A stretch of 16,691 nt of DNA from Negativicoccus succinicivorans (GCF_018373335.1 NZ_JAHAHH010000017.1:1-16691); one strand, 5' to 3'. Positions 1 to 7,717 are shown, numbered from the stretch's first letter. The notes: a model not told the origin generated them from the letters alone. Translations and numbers: made by a program.

Positions 1-20
1 GCGCGTTCTTTTTTATACGT

Positions 21-1307
21 TTACAGTACGTTGACGAGGTCAATCGTCTGTTCACGATCCGGACCGACGGAAATGATGCCGAGTTTTACGCCGGTGAGTT
101 CGGAAATTTTTTCCAGATATTTTTTACAGTTTTCCGGCAAGTCTTCGTACTTGCGCACACCGGTGATATCTTCCTGCCAACCGGGCATTTCCTCATAGAC
201 CGGTTCGAGCGTTTCGAGATGGTTGAGGTCGGCGGGATACTGCGCGACTTCGTTACCGTTCGGATCGCGGTACGCTTTACCGATTTTAATCGTTTCGAGT
301 TCGTCGAGGATATCCAAACGCGTGATCGCGAGGTAGTCCAAGCTGTTCAGCATCGCGGCATAACGCACGCCGACCGCGTCGAGCCAGCCGCAGCGACGGG
401 GGCGACCGGTGACGGTGCCGTATTCATGCGCGCGCTCGCGCAAATGATCGCCGGTGGCGTCGTTGAGTTCGGTCGGGAACGGACCCGCGCCGACGCGCGT
501 GCTGTACGCTTTCACCACGCCGAAAATATTTTCCATGCGGTGCGGACCGATGCCCGCGCCGATGCAAGCGCCGCCCGCGATCGGGTGCGAGCTCGTGACG
601 AACGGATAGGTGCCGTGGTCGAGGTCGAGCATGGTCGCTTGCGCGCCTTCAAAGAGCACGCTTTTGCCTTCGCCGATGTAGTCATGCACGCTGTAATTCG
701 TGTCACGCACGTAGGGGCGCAAACGGTCGGCATAACCGCAATACTCTTCAAACATCGTATCGAAATCAAATTCTTCGACATGGTAGAAATCGCGGAACAG
801 GCGGTTTTTCCATTCCAAATTCCAACGCAACTTTTCCGCGAACACATCGCGATCCATGAGATCGGCCATGCGGATGCCGATGCGGTTGACTTTATCGGCA
901 TAGCAGGGGCCGATACCGTTTTTCGTCGTGCCGATTTTCTTCTCGCCTTTGAGCCGTTCTTCCGCTTCGTCAATGCGGTTGTGGTACGGGAAAACCACGT
1001 GGGCGCGATCGGAAATTTCAAGCGCGGAAACGTCGATTCCTTTTTCAATAATCGAATCGAGTTCGGCGATCAGGCCTTTCGGGTCGATGACGACACCGGT
1101 GCCGATGACGCATGCTTTGCCCGGGTACATAATGCCGCTCGGCAGCAGACGCAGCGCGAACGCCTGGCCGTCGACGACGACCGTGTGACCGGCGTTATTG
1201 CCGCCTTGCGAACGTACGACGACATCGGCGCGAGCCGCCAAGTAGTCGACGATTTTACCTTTTCCTTCGTCACCCCATTGGGTGCCGATGACCATTGCTG
1301 TAGTCAT
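21..1307 (-). CDS. purA: Adenylosuccinate synthetase
   Basis: Cytosolic enzyme that joins IMP and aspartate using GTP to give adenylosuccinate, the first committed step from IMP to AMP. The 428-residue product has the usual family length. The N-terminal GTQWGDEGKGK stretch is the family's phosphate-binding loop and includes the catalytic Asp; NNAGHT follows near residue 38. GTTKNGIGPCYADK, EGAQATMLDLDHGTYPF and TGRPRRCGWLD are all conserved blocks for IMP and GTP binding. The ATG is preceded by AAAGGATG about 7 bases upstream. It is the last gene of a minus-strand operon, 18 bp after the purB stop, so the two enzymes of the IMP-to-AMP branch are made together. No terminator is visible in the 20 bases left before the window edge. 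Identification is secure. Confidence 0.98.
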   Translation of the reverse strand: MTTAMVIGTQWGDEGKGKIVDYLAARADVVVRSQGGNNAGHTVVVDGQAFALRLLPSGIMYPGKACVIGTGVVIDPKGLIAELDSIIEKGIDVSALEISDRAHVVFPYHNRIDEAEERLKGEKKIGTTKNGIGPCYADKVNRIGIRMADLMDRDVFAEKLRWNLEWKNRLFRDFYHVEEFDFDTMFEEYCGYADRLRPYVRDTNYSVHDYIGEGKSVLFEGAQATMLDLDHGTYPFVTSSHPIAGGACIGAGIGPHRMENIFGVVKAYSTRVGAGPFPTELNDATGDHLRERAHEYGTVTGRPRRCGWLDAVGVRYAAMLNSLDYLAITRLDILDELETIKIGKAYRDPNGNEVAQYPADLNHLETLEPVYEEMPGWQEDITGVRKYEDLPENCKKYLEKISELTGVKLGIISVGPDREQTIDLVNVL

Positions 1308-1325
1308 TAGGTTACATCCTTTCTC

Positions 1326-2618
1326 TTATAAGCCGAAGCGTGCGAAGACCTCGTCCACGTGCGTCAGCATGGCGTGCGGATCGAAACGGGCACGAATTTC
1401 ATCTTCATTTAAATAGCGACGGACATCTTCATCTTTCAACAAGTTTTCGAGGAAATCTTCCCCTTCCAGCCAACGTTTCATCGCGTTGCGCTGTACCCAG
1501 CGGTACGCGTCGTCACGCATCGCGCCTTTGTCGACAAGCGCCAAGAGCACGCGCTGGCTGTAGATGAGACCGCCGGTTTTGTTCAGGTTGGCGCGCATGG
1601 TATCCGGATAGACGAGCAGTTTATCGACGACGCGCGTGAAAATCTGCAGCATGTAGTCCAACGTGATCGTCGCGTCGGCCAAGATGACGCGTTCGACCGA
1701 GGAGTGCGAGATGTCGCGTTCATGCCACAGCGCCACGTCTTCGAGCGCCGGAATACTGTAACCGCGCATGACGCGCGCGAGACCGCTGACGCGTTCGCAG
1801 GTGATCGGGTTGCGTTTGTGCGGCATGGCCGATGAACCTTTTTGTTTCGGCGAGAAATATTCTTCCGCTTCACGAATATCCGTGCGTTGCAGGTTGCGGA
1901 TTTCGGTAGCGAATTTATCCAGGGAGCTGGCGATGACGGCGAGCGTCGTGATGTAGGCCGCATGGCGATCACGCTGCAACACCTGCGTCGAAATCTTAGA
2001 CGGCGTGAGGCCCAATTTTTCGCAAACGTATTTTTCTACGAAGGGATCGACGTTGGCGTAGGTTCCGACCGCGCCGGAAATTTTACCGACGGCGATTTCT
2101 TCGCGCGCCGTACGCAGACGACGCAGATTGCGTTCCGTCTCATCGTACCAAAGGAGCAATTTCAGACCGAATGTGGTCGGTTCCGCGTGAATGCCGTGCG
2201 TCCGGCCGACCATTTCCGTATATTTGAATTCCACGGCGCGGCGGCGCAATACTTCGTGGAACGCTTCCAGGTCTTTGATTAAAAGATCGGTCGCGTCGCA
2301 GAGCATGGAGCAGAGCGCGGTGTCCTTGACATCCGTCGAGGTGAGACCCATGTGGATGTATTTCGAATCTTCGCCGACGAATTCTCCGACGGCAGTTAAA
2401 AAGGAAATAATGTCATGGTTGATTTCCGCTTCGATTTCATGAATGCGTTCCACTTTGAAATCCGCTTTTTCACGAATCGTTTTCACGGCTTCTTTCGGAA
2501 TGACGCCTAACTCCGCTTGCGCTTCACAAGCGTAAATTTCGACATCGAGCATGCGGCGGAATTCGTGTTCTTCCGTCCAAATTTTACCCATTTCGGGTTT
2601 CGTATAACGTTCAATCAT
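1326..2618 (-). CDS. purB: Adenylosuccinate lyase
   Basis: Fumarase/aspartase-superfamily lyase that releases fumarate from adenylosuccinate (giving AMP) and from SAICAR (giving AICAR) in purine synthesis. The 430-residue length matches bacterial PurB. The superfamily signature GSSAMPHKRNP is intact and carries the mobile-loop serine; GRTHGIHAEP holds a catalytic histidine, and the N-terminal half has the typical TSTDVKDTA block. I start at the ATG of MIERYTKPEMG at 2618, which has GGAGG about 9 bases upstream and fits family N-termini. A longer reading to 2663 lies inside the upstream gene and adds residues that are not PurB-like. The start overlaps the end of the flavoprotein gene by 8 bases, so translational coupling is likely. 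Confidence 0.97.
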   Translation of the reverse strand: MIERYTKPEMGKIWTEEHEFRRMLDVEIYACEAQAELGVIPKEAVKTIREKADFKVERIHEIEAEINHDIISFLTAVGEFVGEDSKYIHMGLTSTDVKDTALCSMLCDATDLLIKDLEAFHEVLRRRAVEFKYTEMVGRTHGIHAEPTTFGLKLLLWYDETERNLRRLRTAREEIAVGKISGAVGTYANVDPFVEKYVCEKLGLTPSKISTQVLQRDRHAAYITTLAVIASSLDKFATEIRNLQRTDIREAEEYFSPKQKGSSAMPHKRNPITCERVSGLARVMRGYSIPALEDVALWHERDISHSSVERVILADATITLDYMLQIFTRVVDKLLVYPDTMRANLNKTGGLIYSQRVLLALVDKGAMRDDAYRWVQRNAMKRWLEGEDFLENLLKDEDVRRYLNEDEIRARFDPHAMLTHVDEVFARFGL

Positions 2619-4014
2619 GCGAATGGCCTCCTTTGGCTTCGGTTTCCCGACGGCGGATCTCACGACCCACGATAACGCCGGCGACAGATGCCTGAATCAG
2701 ACCGCGGGTGATACCGGCTCCGTCACCGGCGGCGAAAAAGTTGGGAATAGTCGTTTCCAATTGATCGGATAATTGCAGACGCGAGGAATAGAATTTCGCT
2801 TCCACGCCGTATAACAGCGTGTGTCGCGAATTTGCTCCGGGCGCGACGGCATCCAGTGCTTCAAACATTTCCATAATATCGACCAGATGACGATACGGCA
2901 GTACCAGCGAGAGATCGCCGGGCGTCGCCGACGGCATCGTCGGATGGACCAGACCGCGGCGAATCCGTTCGGGCGTCGAACGACGTCCGTCACGTAAATC
3001 GCCGAGGCGCTGCACGATCGGGCCGTCGCCCAAAAGATTGGCGAGACGAGCGATCGATTTACCGTACGCGATCGGTTCTTTAAACGGCTGCGTGAAACGT
3101 TTTGAAACGAGCAGCGCGAAGTTCGTGTTGGGACTCTTTTTGTGCGCGTAACTGTGTCCGTTCACCGTCAGCAGGCCGCCGTTGTTTTCCGTGACGACAA
3201 AGCCGTTCGGATTCATGCAAAACGTGCGTACCTGATCGTCAAATGAGCGCGAGAAGTAAAGCAACTTCGACTCGTAAACGATATCGGTAATGTGTTGGAA
3301 GATTTCCGCGGGCGTTTCGACACGCACGCCGATATCGACGGCGTTGCTCGAAAGTTCGAGACCGTAATGTTTGGCCTGCGTCACGAACCATTCCGAACCT
3401 TCGCGCCCCGGCGCGGCGACGAGGTACTTGGTGCCGATATATTCGTCGCCGACCTTGACGCCTTGCACGCGTCCGCCTTCAAACACGAGTTCGGTCACTT
3501 CCGTATCGCAACGGATATCGATTTTACCCGCGAGCGCTTCGCGCATGTTCTTCAGAATTTCAACGTTGACATCCGTGCCGAGATGGCGAATGCGCGCCGG
3601 GATCAGCGCGAGATCGGCGGCGGCCGCGCGCCGTTTCAGCTGCGCGATCGCTTCCGCGTGCTCATCGCCGTAGACCTTGCGATCCGCCCCGCCGTATTGA
3701 CTGTATACGGCATCGACATGGTCGATCTCTTTTTGCAAGGCGGCCTTGCTCATGAAGTCATCCAAATTGCCGCCGTACTCCGTCGTCAGCGTCAGCTTGC
3801 CGTCGGAAAACGCGCCGGCGCCGCCCCAGCCGCAAACGATATTGCGACGGCGTTCTTCGAGCGGAGTCGCGCGATCCGCGTTTTGCGACGCGCGCGTGGC
3901 GATGTCATGTCCTTTTTCCAGGATTAAGACTTTTTGTCCGGTATCGGCCAGTTCCAGCGCCGTGAAAATTCCGGCGGGTCCGGCGCCGATAATGACCACG
4001 TCGTAATCGGCCAA
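2611..4014 (-). CDS. FAD-dependent dehydrogenase, COG2509 family
   Basis: A 467-residue flavoprotein. The N-terminus DVVIIGAGPAGIFTALELA is a Rossmann dinucleotide-binding motif followed by the acidic residue in LILEKG that contacts the FAD ribose. GWGGAGAFSDGKLTL near residue 62 is typical of the COG2509 group, and FAAGDGAGITRGLIQA near the C-terminus is the second FAD-contact motif. No membrane segment or signal peptide is seen, so it should be cytosolic. The substrate is unknown for this family. The start is a TTG at 4014, behind AAAGGAAG; no in-frame ATG lies upstream, and the ATG at 4037 is in another frame. It is first in the operon with purB and purA and overlaps purB by 8 bases. A direct role in purine metabolism is only suggested by that position. 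Confidence 0.9.
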   Translation of the reverse strand: MADYDVVIIGAGPAGIFTALELADTGQKVLILEKGHDIATRASQNADRATPLEERRRNIVCGWGGAGAFSDGKLTLTTEYGGNLDDFMSKAALQKEIDHVDAVYSQYGGADRKVYGDEHAEAIAQLKRRAAAADLALIPARIRHLGTDVNVEILKNMREALAGKIDIRCDTEVTELVFEGGRVQGVKVGDEYIGTKYLVAAPGREGSEWFVTQAKHYGLELSSNAVDIGVRVETPAEIFQHITDIVYESKLLYFSRSFDDQVRTFCMNPNGFVVTENNGGLLTVNGHSYAHKKSPNTNFALLVSKRFTQPFKEPIAYGKSIARLANLLGDGPIVQRLGDLRDGRRSTPERIRRGLVHPTMPSATPGDLSLVLPYRHLVDIMEMFEALDAVAPGANSRHTLLYGVEAKFYSSRLQLSDQLETTIPNFFAAGDGAGITRGLIQASVAGVIVGREIRRRETEAKGGHSHD

Positions 4015-4043
4015 GGAAATCTTCCTTTCTTACTCATAAAAAC

Positions 4044-4075
4044 AGCTCAAAAAAGTGCGGGGACTTTTTTGAGCT
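4044..4075 (-). promoter_or_regulatory. Leader hairpin of the flavoprotein-purB-purA operon
   Basis: A perfect 13-bp inverted repeat, AGCTCAAAAAAGT, with a 6-base loop. It lies between the predicted transcription start (about 4088) and the TTG start codon at 4014. In the minus-strand RNA the stem is followed directly by GUUUUUAU, so it could act as an intrinsic terminator or attenuator, or simply protect the 5' end. The roughly 75-base leader is too short for a purine riboswitch, and no such consensus is visible. Confidence 0.6.
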
Positions 4076-4095
4076 CTCTGTTATTTCCCTTTCAC

Positions 4096-4124
4096 ATAAT
4101 ACCAGTAGGACAATACGTTGTCAA
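4096..4124 (-). promoter_or_regulatory. Promoter of the flavoprotein-purB-purA operon
   Basis: Read on the minus strand: TTGACA (4119-4124), a 17-base spacer, then TATTAT (4096-4101). TGG precedes the -10, giving an extended -10. This is close to consensus for the housekeeping sigma factor. The predicted start point is about 4088, giving a 75-base leader that contains the 13-bp hairpin. Confidence 0.8.
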
Positions 4125-4222
4125 TAAATAACGAACGATTTACAGACTAAGTATAAAATTGTTCGCAAACTTTTGAAGACGTTTATTTTTTGCGGAAAAA
4201 AGAATGGATTGCGAAAATAAAA

Positions 4223-4240
4223 AACCGGCCGAAGCCGGTT
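4223..4240 (-). terminator. Intrinsic terminator after lrgB
   Basis: On the minus strand: AACCGGC, a TTCG tetraloop, GCCGGTT, then a T-rich tail (TTTTATTTT). It lies just after the lrgB stop at 4246 and ends lrgAB transcription before the purine operon promoter. Confidence 0.9.
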
Positions 4241-4245
4241 GAAAA

Positions 4246-4935
4246 TCAAAATATATGCAACAGTAGCGGAACGAGAAAAGGCGCGATGAGAGCGGTGATG
4301 ACGCCCATGAAGATCATCGCTACCGACGCCATGACGCCGGCCTTTTCATTCTCTTCGTACGCGCGCGCCGTACCCGTGCCGTGCGCCGTAAAGCCGAAGA
4401 GCAGACCTTTCAGTAAGGGATTATGAATATTTAAAAACCGAATGATGGTGACTGTCATTAACATGCCGATCACGCCCGTTAAAATGACGAACACCGCCGT
4501 GATCGTTTCATTGCCGCCGAGCATTACCGAGACGTTCATCGCCAACGGCGTTGTGATGGAACGCGGCGCGAGACTCAGCACGTAGCTTTCATCCACGCCG
4601 AAGAGATGCACGATGCCCATCGTCGTCGTGATCGCGGTAGTGGCCGCGACGATGCCGACAATCGAAAGCTCCGGCAGATATTTTCGGATCAAGTTCTGTT
4701 GCCGGTAAAGCGGTACGGCGAATGCCACCGTCGCCGGTCCCAACAGCCACTGCAAAACCGAACCGCCGCCGCGGTATTCTTCATACGGCACGCCCGCAAA
4801 AAGCAGCAACGCGACAATCGCGATCGGACATAAGACGAGCGGCATGAACCAAAGCGAACCGGTGCGCAGGTACAATGCCTTGATCAGGTAGTACGCCGCC
4901 AGCGTCCCGCAGAGGGAAAGTATAATCGCGATCAT
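4246..4935 (-). CDS. lrgB: LrgB/CidB-family membrane protein
   Basis: Polytopic inner-membrane protein of the LrgB/CidB family (229 residues; family usually about 230). In the LrgAB/CidAB systems known from Staphylococcus it works with the holin-like LrgA partner in control of murein hydrolase activity and programmed lysis; relatives also affect pyruvate or glycolate movement. Several hydrophobic segments are evident. The conserved block SLAPRSITTPLAMNVS and the C-terminal FGFTAHGTGTARA motif are family hallmarks. I choose the ATG at 4935, whose ATGA overlaps the lrgA stop; an alternative ATG at 4947 has its purine run touching the codon and looks less suitable. A much longer open reading upstream lies antisense-frame over lrgA and is not used. 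The gene is followed by a terminator. Confidence 0.93.
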   Translation of the reverse strand: MIAIILSLCGTLAAYYLIKALYLRTGSLWFMPLVLCPIAIVALLLFAGVPYEEYRGGGSVLQWLLGPATVAFAVPLYRQQNLIRKYLPELSIVGIVAATTAITTTMGIVHLFGVDESYVLSLAPRSITTPLAMNVSVMLGGNETITAVFVILTGVIGMLMTVTIIRFLNIHNPLLKGLLFGFTAHGTGTARAYEENEKAGVMASVAMIFMGVITALIAPFLVPLLLHIF

Positions 4936-5306
4936 AACCGTTTCCATCCTTTCCGTCGCGCGCGCATCACCAGCACCGTGCAGAGCGAAATGATCCACAG
5001 CACGATCAAGATGCTGATCGCCACCGCGCCGACCAGTTTCGAACCGATCGCGCCGAATAAATTGGTGTACTGCATGATACCGACGGCCGGCGGAATAAAG
5101 AACAACAGCAGATCGCGAATTAAGAGATCCGCGCCGTCTTCCACCCATTCCAGTCGCACGATTTTGTATTGGAGCGCGAAGAACAGCAGCGCCATGCCCA
5201 AGAGCGCGCCGGGTACCGGCAAACCGATGGCGCGTACGGTTCGTTCACTCAAATAAAAAATGCCGCTCAAAAGGACGATTTGCCAAGCGGCCCTAAACCA
5301 CCACAT
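4932..5306 (-). CDS. lrgA: LrgA/CidA-family holin-like protein
   Basis: A 124-residue, four-helix hydrophobic protein of the LrgA/CidA family. LPVPGALLGMALLFFAL near residue 29 is the conserved family segment, and LLFFIPPAVGIMQY near residue 87 is the second. The C-terminus MRARRKGWKRL is strongly basic and probably cytoplasmic. These proteins resemble phage holins and partner with LrgB. The ATG at 5306 has AGGAG six bases upstream. It is the first gene of lrgAB, overlaps lrgB by four bases (ATGA), and is transcribed away from a LysR regulator 125 bp away, which is the likely controller. CidA rather than LrgA function cannot be ruled out from sequence alone. Confidence 0.92.
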   Translation of the reverse strand: MWWFRAAWQIVLLSGIFYLSERTVRAIGLPVPGALLGMALLFFALQYKIVRLEWVEDGADLLIRDLLLFFIPPAVGIMQYTNLFGAIGSKLVGAVAISILIVLWIISLCTVLVMRARRKGWKRL

Positions 5307-5331
5307 AAAATTCTCCTAAAATGGTAAATAT

Positions 5332-5359
5332 ATAGTAAAATAAGAACAATGAGGCGCAA
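5332..5359 (-). promoter_or_regulatory. Candidate lrgA promoter
   Basis: On the minus strand: TTGCGC (5354-5359), a 16-base spacer, then TACTAT (5332-5337). The match is moderate only, as expected for a promoter that needs an activator. It puts the LysR-type palindrome at about -67 from the predicted start point near 5325, the usual position for a LysR recognition site. Confidence 0.45.
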
Positions 5360-5383
5360 AGGCCTGTTAAGTCCAAAGAAAAC

Positions 5384-5400
5384 AGTAGATTTATTCTACT
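5384..5400. promoter_or_regulatory. Putative LysR-family operator (T-N11-A)
   Basis: A perfect 6-bp inverted repeat, AGTAGA-N5-TCTACT, contains the T-N11-A core (T5386 to A5398) that LysR-type regulators recognise. It lies in the 125-bp gap between lrgA and the divergent LysR gene, so it could serve both activation of lrgAB and autorepression. Binding is inferred from position and symmetry. Confidence 0.6.
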
Positions 5401-5431
5401 CTCTTCATCGGTAAAAGTAAAGGGGAAGCTC

Positions 5432-6352
5432 ATGGAGTTATTGCATTTACAATACTTCAGCGAAGTCGCGCACTGGAAATCTTTCACGCGCGCTTCGCAA
5501 AGCCTGCACATCAGTCAGCCGTCGATTTCCAAGGCCATCCGCGCGTTGGAAGAGCGTTGGGGCGTGCAACTTTTTCATCGCCAGGGTAAGACGATCGCGC
5601 TGACCGATGCGGGCGAAGTCATCTTGCCGAAAGTGGAAGAATTTCTCGACCAATACTATCGGCTGGAGGCGGACATCGTCTCGCCGGAGCTGCGCCGTCA
5701 GGGAAAAATCGTCCTCGGCGTCGCGCCGATGGTCGGCACGATTTATCTGCCGGAGCTGCTGCGTGATTTTTCCGCCGCGTATCCTTATCTTGCCATCGAA
5801 CTCGTCGAACGTCCGACGGCGATCGTGGAAGAACTGCTGGAAAGCGGCGCGGTGCATTGCGGTTTTTGCATCGTTCCGACGATTAACGGCGACCATGAGA
5901 CGCTGCTTTTGCCGCGCGAAGAAGTGCACGCGTTTTTGCATAAAGATCATCCGCTCGCGGCCAAAGATGCGCTTACCATTGAGGACCTCGCTACGACCAA
6001 ACTCATTACGTTTACGAACGAAACCACTTTGTATCGCAGCATCATCCGCAATTTCCAGGCGCGCGAAATGCGTCCGCAAATCGCCATTCAGGCCTATGAA
6101 TGGAGTTTGCTCGCGGCCTTTGCCGATGCGAATGTCGGCGTCACCTTACTGCCTGAACCGCTCGGGCGATTCGTGCCGCAACTGTATCCGAATCTCGTGG
6201 ATCGACCGCTCGTCGACACCGACCTGGCCTGGCGCGCCGCGCTCGTTTGGCAGGATAAGCGTTACGCCGGCACCGTCGTCGAACTCTTCGTCGAATATTT
6301 TCGCATGCATCAGGGACTCGACACTGCCGCTTCCGCCGCGCACAAAAAATAA
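5432..6352 (+). CDS. LysR-type transcriptional regulator (CidR-like position)
   Basis: A 306-residue DNA-binding regulator. Residues 1-60 form the LysR winged helix-turn-helix, with FTRASQSLHISQPSISKAI as the recognition segment and VQLFHRQGKTIALTDAG as the wing. Residues about 90-295 match the periplasmic-binding-protein-like effector domain (GKIVLGVAPMVGTIYLPELL). The ATG follows AAAGGGGAAG. It diverges from lrgAB and is most simply their regulator, by analogy with CidR of staphylococci, which responds to acetate and acts on cidABC; orthology is not proven here. The effector is unknown. The gene ends in a hairpin terminator and is not followed by other plus-strand genes. Confidence 0.93.
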   Translation: MELLHLQYFSEVAHWKSFTRASQSLHISQPSISKAIRALEERWGVQLFHRQGKTIALTDAGEVILPKVEEFLDQYYRLEADIVSPELRRQGKIVLGVAPMVGTIYLPELLRDFSAAYPYLAIELVERPTAIVEELLESGAVHCGFCIVPTINGDHETLLLPREEVHAFLHKDHPLAAKDALTIEDLATTKLITFTNETTLYRSIIRNFQAREMRPQIAIQAYEWSLLAAFADANVGVTLLPEPLGRFVPQLYPNLVDRPLVDTDLAWRAALVWQDKRYAGTVVELFVEYFRMHQGLDTAASAAHKK

Positions 6353-6427
6353 TTCGCGCGGGACAGATCATCGCGAAATCATGGCCGTATCGCGGAGAGA
6401 AACAGCTCTCGCGATTTGGGAAAACTA

Positions 6428-6454
6428 AAAGCCACGGTAAGCATCCGTGGCTTT
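6428..6454 (+). terminator. Intrinsic terminator after the LysR gene
   Basis: AAAGCCACGG, 7-base loop, CCGTGGCTTT, followed on the plus strand by ATTGTATT. The minus-strand tail is also T-rich (TTTTAGTTTT), so it may also back up the terminator of the gene converging from the right. Confidence 0.8.
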
Positions 6455-6498
6455 ATTGTATTAATATATAAGGAAATAAACAAAAAGAAAAGCAAGAA

Positions 6499-6527
6499 AA
6501 AAGCACTCCCTATTACAGAGTGCTTTT
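6499..6527 (-). terminator. Intrinsic terminator of the methyltransferase gene
   Basis: AAAAGCACTC, 9-base loop, GAGTGCTTTT. On the minus strand the stem is followed by a further T-rich run. The outermost base coincides with the last base of the ogt stop codon, so coding and termination signals abut. Confidence 0.8.
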
Positions 6528-7060
6528 CATATGCGCACGCCTTCATGGCGCAGTAAAAATAATTTCGTTTGTACGCCTTCGATGTCATGGTAGCCGCCGG
6601 GACCGTTTTGTGCGACGACGCGGTGGCAGGGGATGAAGAGCGGCAGGGGATTGCGACCGCAGGCGTTGGCGACGGCGCGCGCGGCGCCGGGACGACCGAG
6701 CGCTTGCGCGACGCGACCGTAGGTGACGGTTTCGCCGTAAGGAATTTCCTGCAGCAAACGCCAGACCGCCCGATCAAATTCGGTGCCGGCGAGATCAAAG
6801 GGCACGATGAAATGTTGGCGCGTGCCGGCGAGGTATTCGTCGATTTGCAAGAGCGCGGTGTCGAGCCAGTTGGTCGCCTGCTCGATGCCGAAACCGCAAC
6901 CGGCGATACTAAATTGTTCGGCGGGCGTTTCCCAATGCGCGCGCGCGGCGAGCGCCGCGGCCGGCGTGAAAGCGATCAAACCGTTTTCGGACGCGTTGAG
7001 CGTGGCGCGCCCTTTGCCATACGACCAGGTGTACCGCGCGAGCGGCGTCGGTGTGGGCAT
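6527..7060 (-). CDS. ogt: Methylated-DNA--[protein]-cysteine S-methyltransferase
   Basis: Suicide DNA-repair protein that moves the alkyl group from O6-alkylguanine (and O4-alkylthymine) in DNA to its own cysteine. In the 177-residue product the active site is PCHRVV with Cys145, preceded by the DNA-binding helix and asparagine hinge in ARAVANACGRNP (about 126-138). IPYGETVTYGRVAQALG (106-122) is the start of the conserved C-terminal domain. The N-terminal domain is of the short Ogt kind; there is no Ada-type activator domain. The ATG at 7060 has AAGGAG five bases upstream. It lies 69 bp after a DEDDh exonuclease gene on the same strand and may be co-transcribed with it. Confidence 0.96.
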   Translation of the reverse strand: MPTPTPLARYTWSYGKGRATLNASENGLIAFTPAAALAARAHWETPAEQFSIAGCGFGIEQATNWLDTALLQIDEYLAGTRQHFIVPFDLAGTEFDRAVWRLLQEIPYGETVTYGRVAQALGRPGAARAVANACGRNPLPLFIPCHRVVAQNGPGGYHDIEGVQTKLFLLRHEGVRI

Positions 7061-7084
7061 AAAAACTCCTTATCAAAAAATACG

Positions 7085-7096
7085 ATTTACGTAAAT
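7085..7096. repeat. 12-bp palindrome between the exonuclease and ogt genes
   Basis: ATTTACGTAAAT is a perfect palindrome about 25 bp before the ogt start codon and just outside the exonuclease coding region. It could be an operator for a separate ogt promoter, but no convincing promoter was found around it. AT-rich palindromes of this length can occur by chance. Confidence 0.3.
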
Positions 7097-7129
7097 ACAT
7101 CAAAACCGCATTTGCGTATGCGCAGAAGA

Positions 7130-7717
7130 TCAGAATAACGCGCCTTGCGTCCAGCCGGCTTCGCCTAAAAAAGCGTGCGGGCCGAGGCCGAGCTCTCGGA
7201 ACATGGCGATCGCATCGGTGTGCTCTGTTTCTTGCAAAGCGTGGCGGACGATTTCACCGCAGATCAACGCGTCTTCATCGGCGCGGTGATGATGAAATGT
7301 CAGGCCGAGAAAATCGCCGACGCGATTGAGCGCGTACGCCGGCAGATCGGGCCACACGCGCCGCGCGAGCGTGACGGTGTCGCCGTATTGAAAGGAAGGC
7401 AGCGTCAGTCCGTAGTAGGAAAGTGACGCGCGTAAAACTTCCGTGTCGAATTTCGCATTGTGCGCGACGCAAAACGTGCCGTCAAAATACGGCGCGAAGT
7501 CCTCCCAAATGGCGGGCAATGTCGGCAGGTCCGCGACGTCGGCGGGACGAATTTGATGGATGCGAATATTGTCATCGTCAAATTTCATCTCCGGCGGCGG
7601 AAATAAATGCGCGACGGTTTCCTGCGCGCCGTCCTCGGTGAAACGTACGACGGCGAGCGAGCAGGCGCTGGCGGGCGACTGCGTCGCCGTTTCAAAATCA
7701 AAAGCGATAAATTCCAT
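7130..7717 (-). CDS. DnaQ-like DEDDh 3'-5' exonuclease
   Basis: A 195-residue exonuclease-fold protein of the DnaQ/epsilon superfamily. The first motif is FDFET near residue 6 (metal-binding Asp and Glu). The second is VAHNAKFDTEVL near residue 84, and the third is HHHRADEDA near residue 143, supplying the final His and Asp of the DEDDh set. These enzymes remove nucleotides from 3' ends of DNA or RNA; the exact substrate cannot be named. There is no polymerase or BRCT domain, so it is a stand-alone form. The ATG at 7717 follows AAAGGAG. It is first in a probable two-gene unit with the alkylguanine methyltransferase, which suggests DNA maintenance. Confidence 0.9.
   Translation of the reverse strand: MEFIAFDFETATQSPASACSLAVVRFTEDGAQETVAHLFPPPEMKFDDDNIRIHQIRPADVADLPTLPAIWEDFAPYFDGTFCVAHNAKFDTEVLRASLSYYGLTLPSFQYGDTVTLARRVWPDLPAYALNRVGDFLGLTFHHHRADEDALICGEIVRHALQETEHTDAIAMFRELGLGPHAFLGEAGWTQGALF

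Noticed and set aside
219..1310. Long plus-strand open frame of 363 codons opposite purA
   Set aside because: It is the antisense shadow of a secure purA gene, with a composition rich in Arg, Ala and Phe and no ribosome binding site or family match. GC-rich third positions commonly create such frames here.
3920..4037. Overlapping 35-codon frame starting at ATG 4037 before the flavoprotein gene
   Set aside because: It has no ribosome binding site, lies in a different frame from the flavoprotein gene, and reads as an out-of-frame version of it. A regulatory leader peptide is possible but unsupported.
4936..5148. N-terminal extension of lrgB
   Set aside because: It overlaps most of lrgA in another frame and has Arg-rich, non-membrane sequence unlike the family. 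The ATGA-coupled start fits length and context.
6361..6427. Imperfect GCGGAGAG/CTCTCGC hairpin and a 14-codon ATG frame after the LysR gene
   Set aside because: The frame has no ribosome binding site and the hairpin has no T-tract. The region is probably just the 3' untranslated part before the real terminator at 6428.
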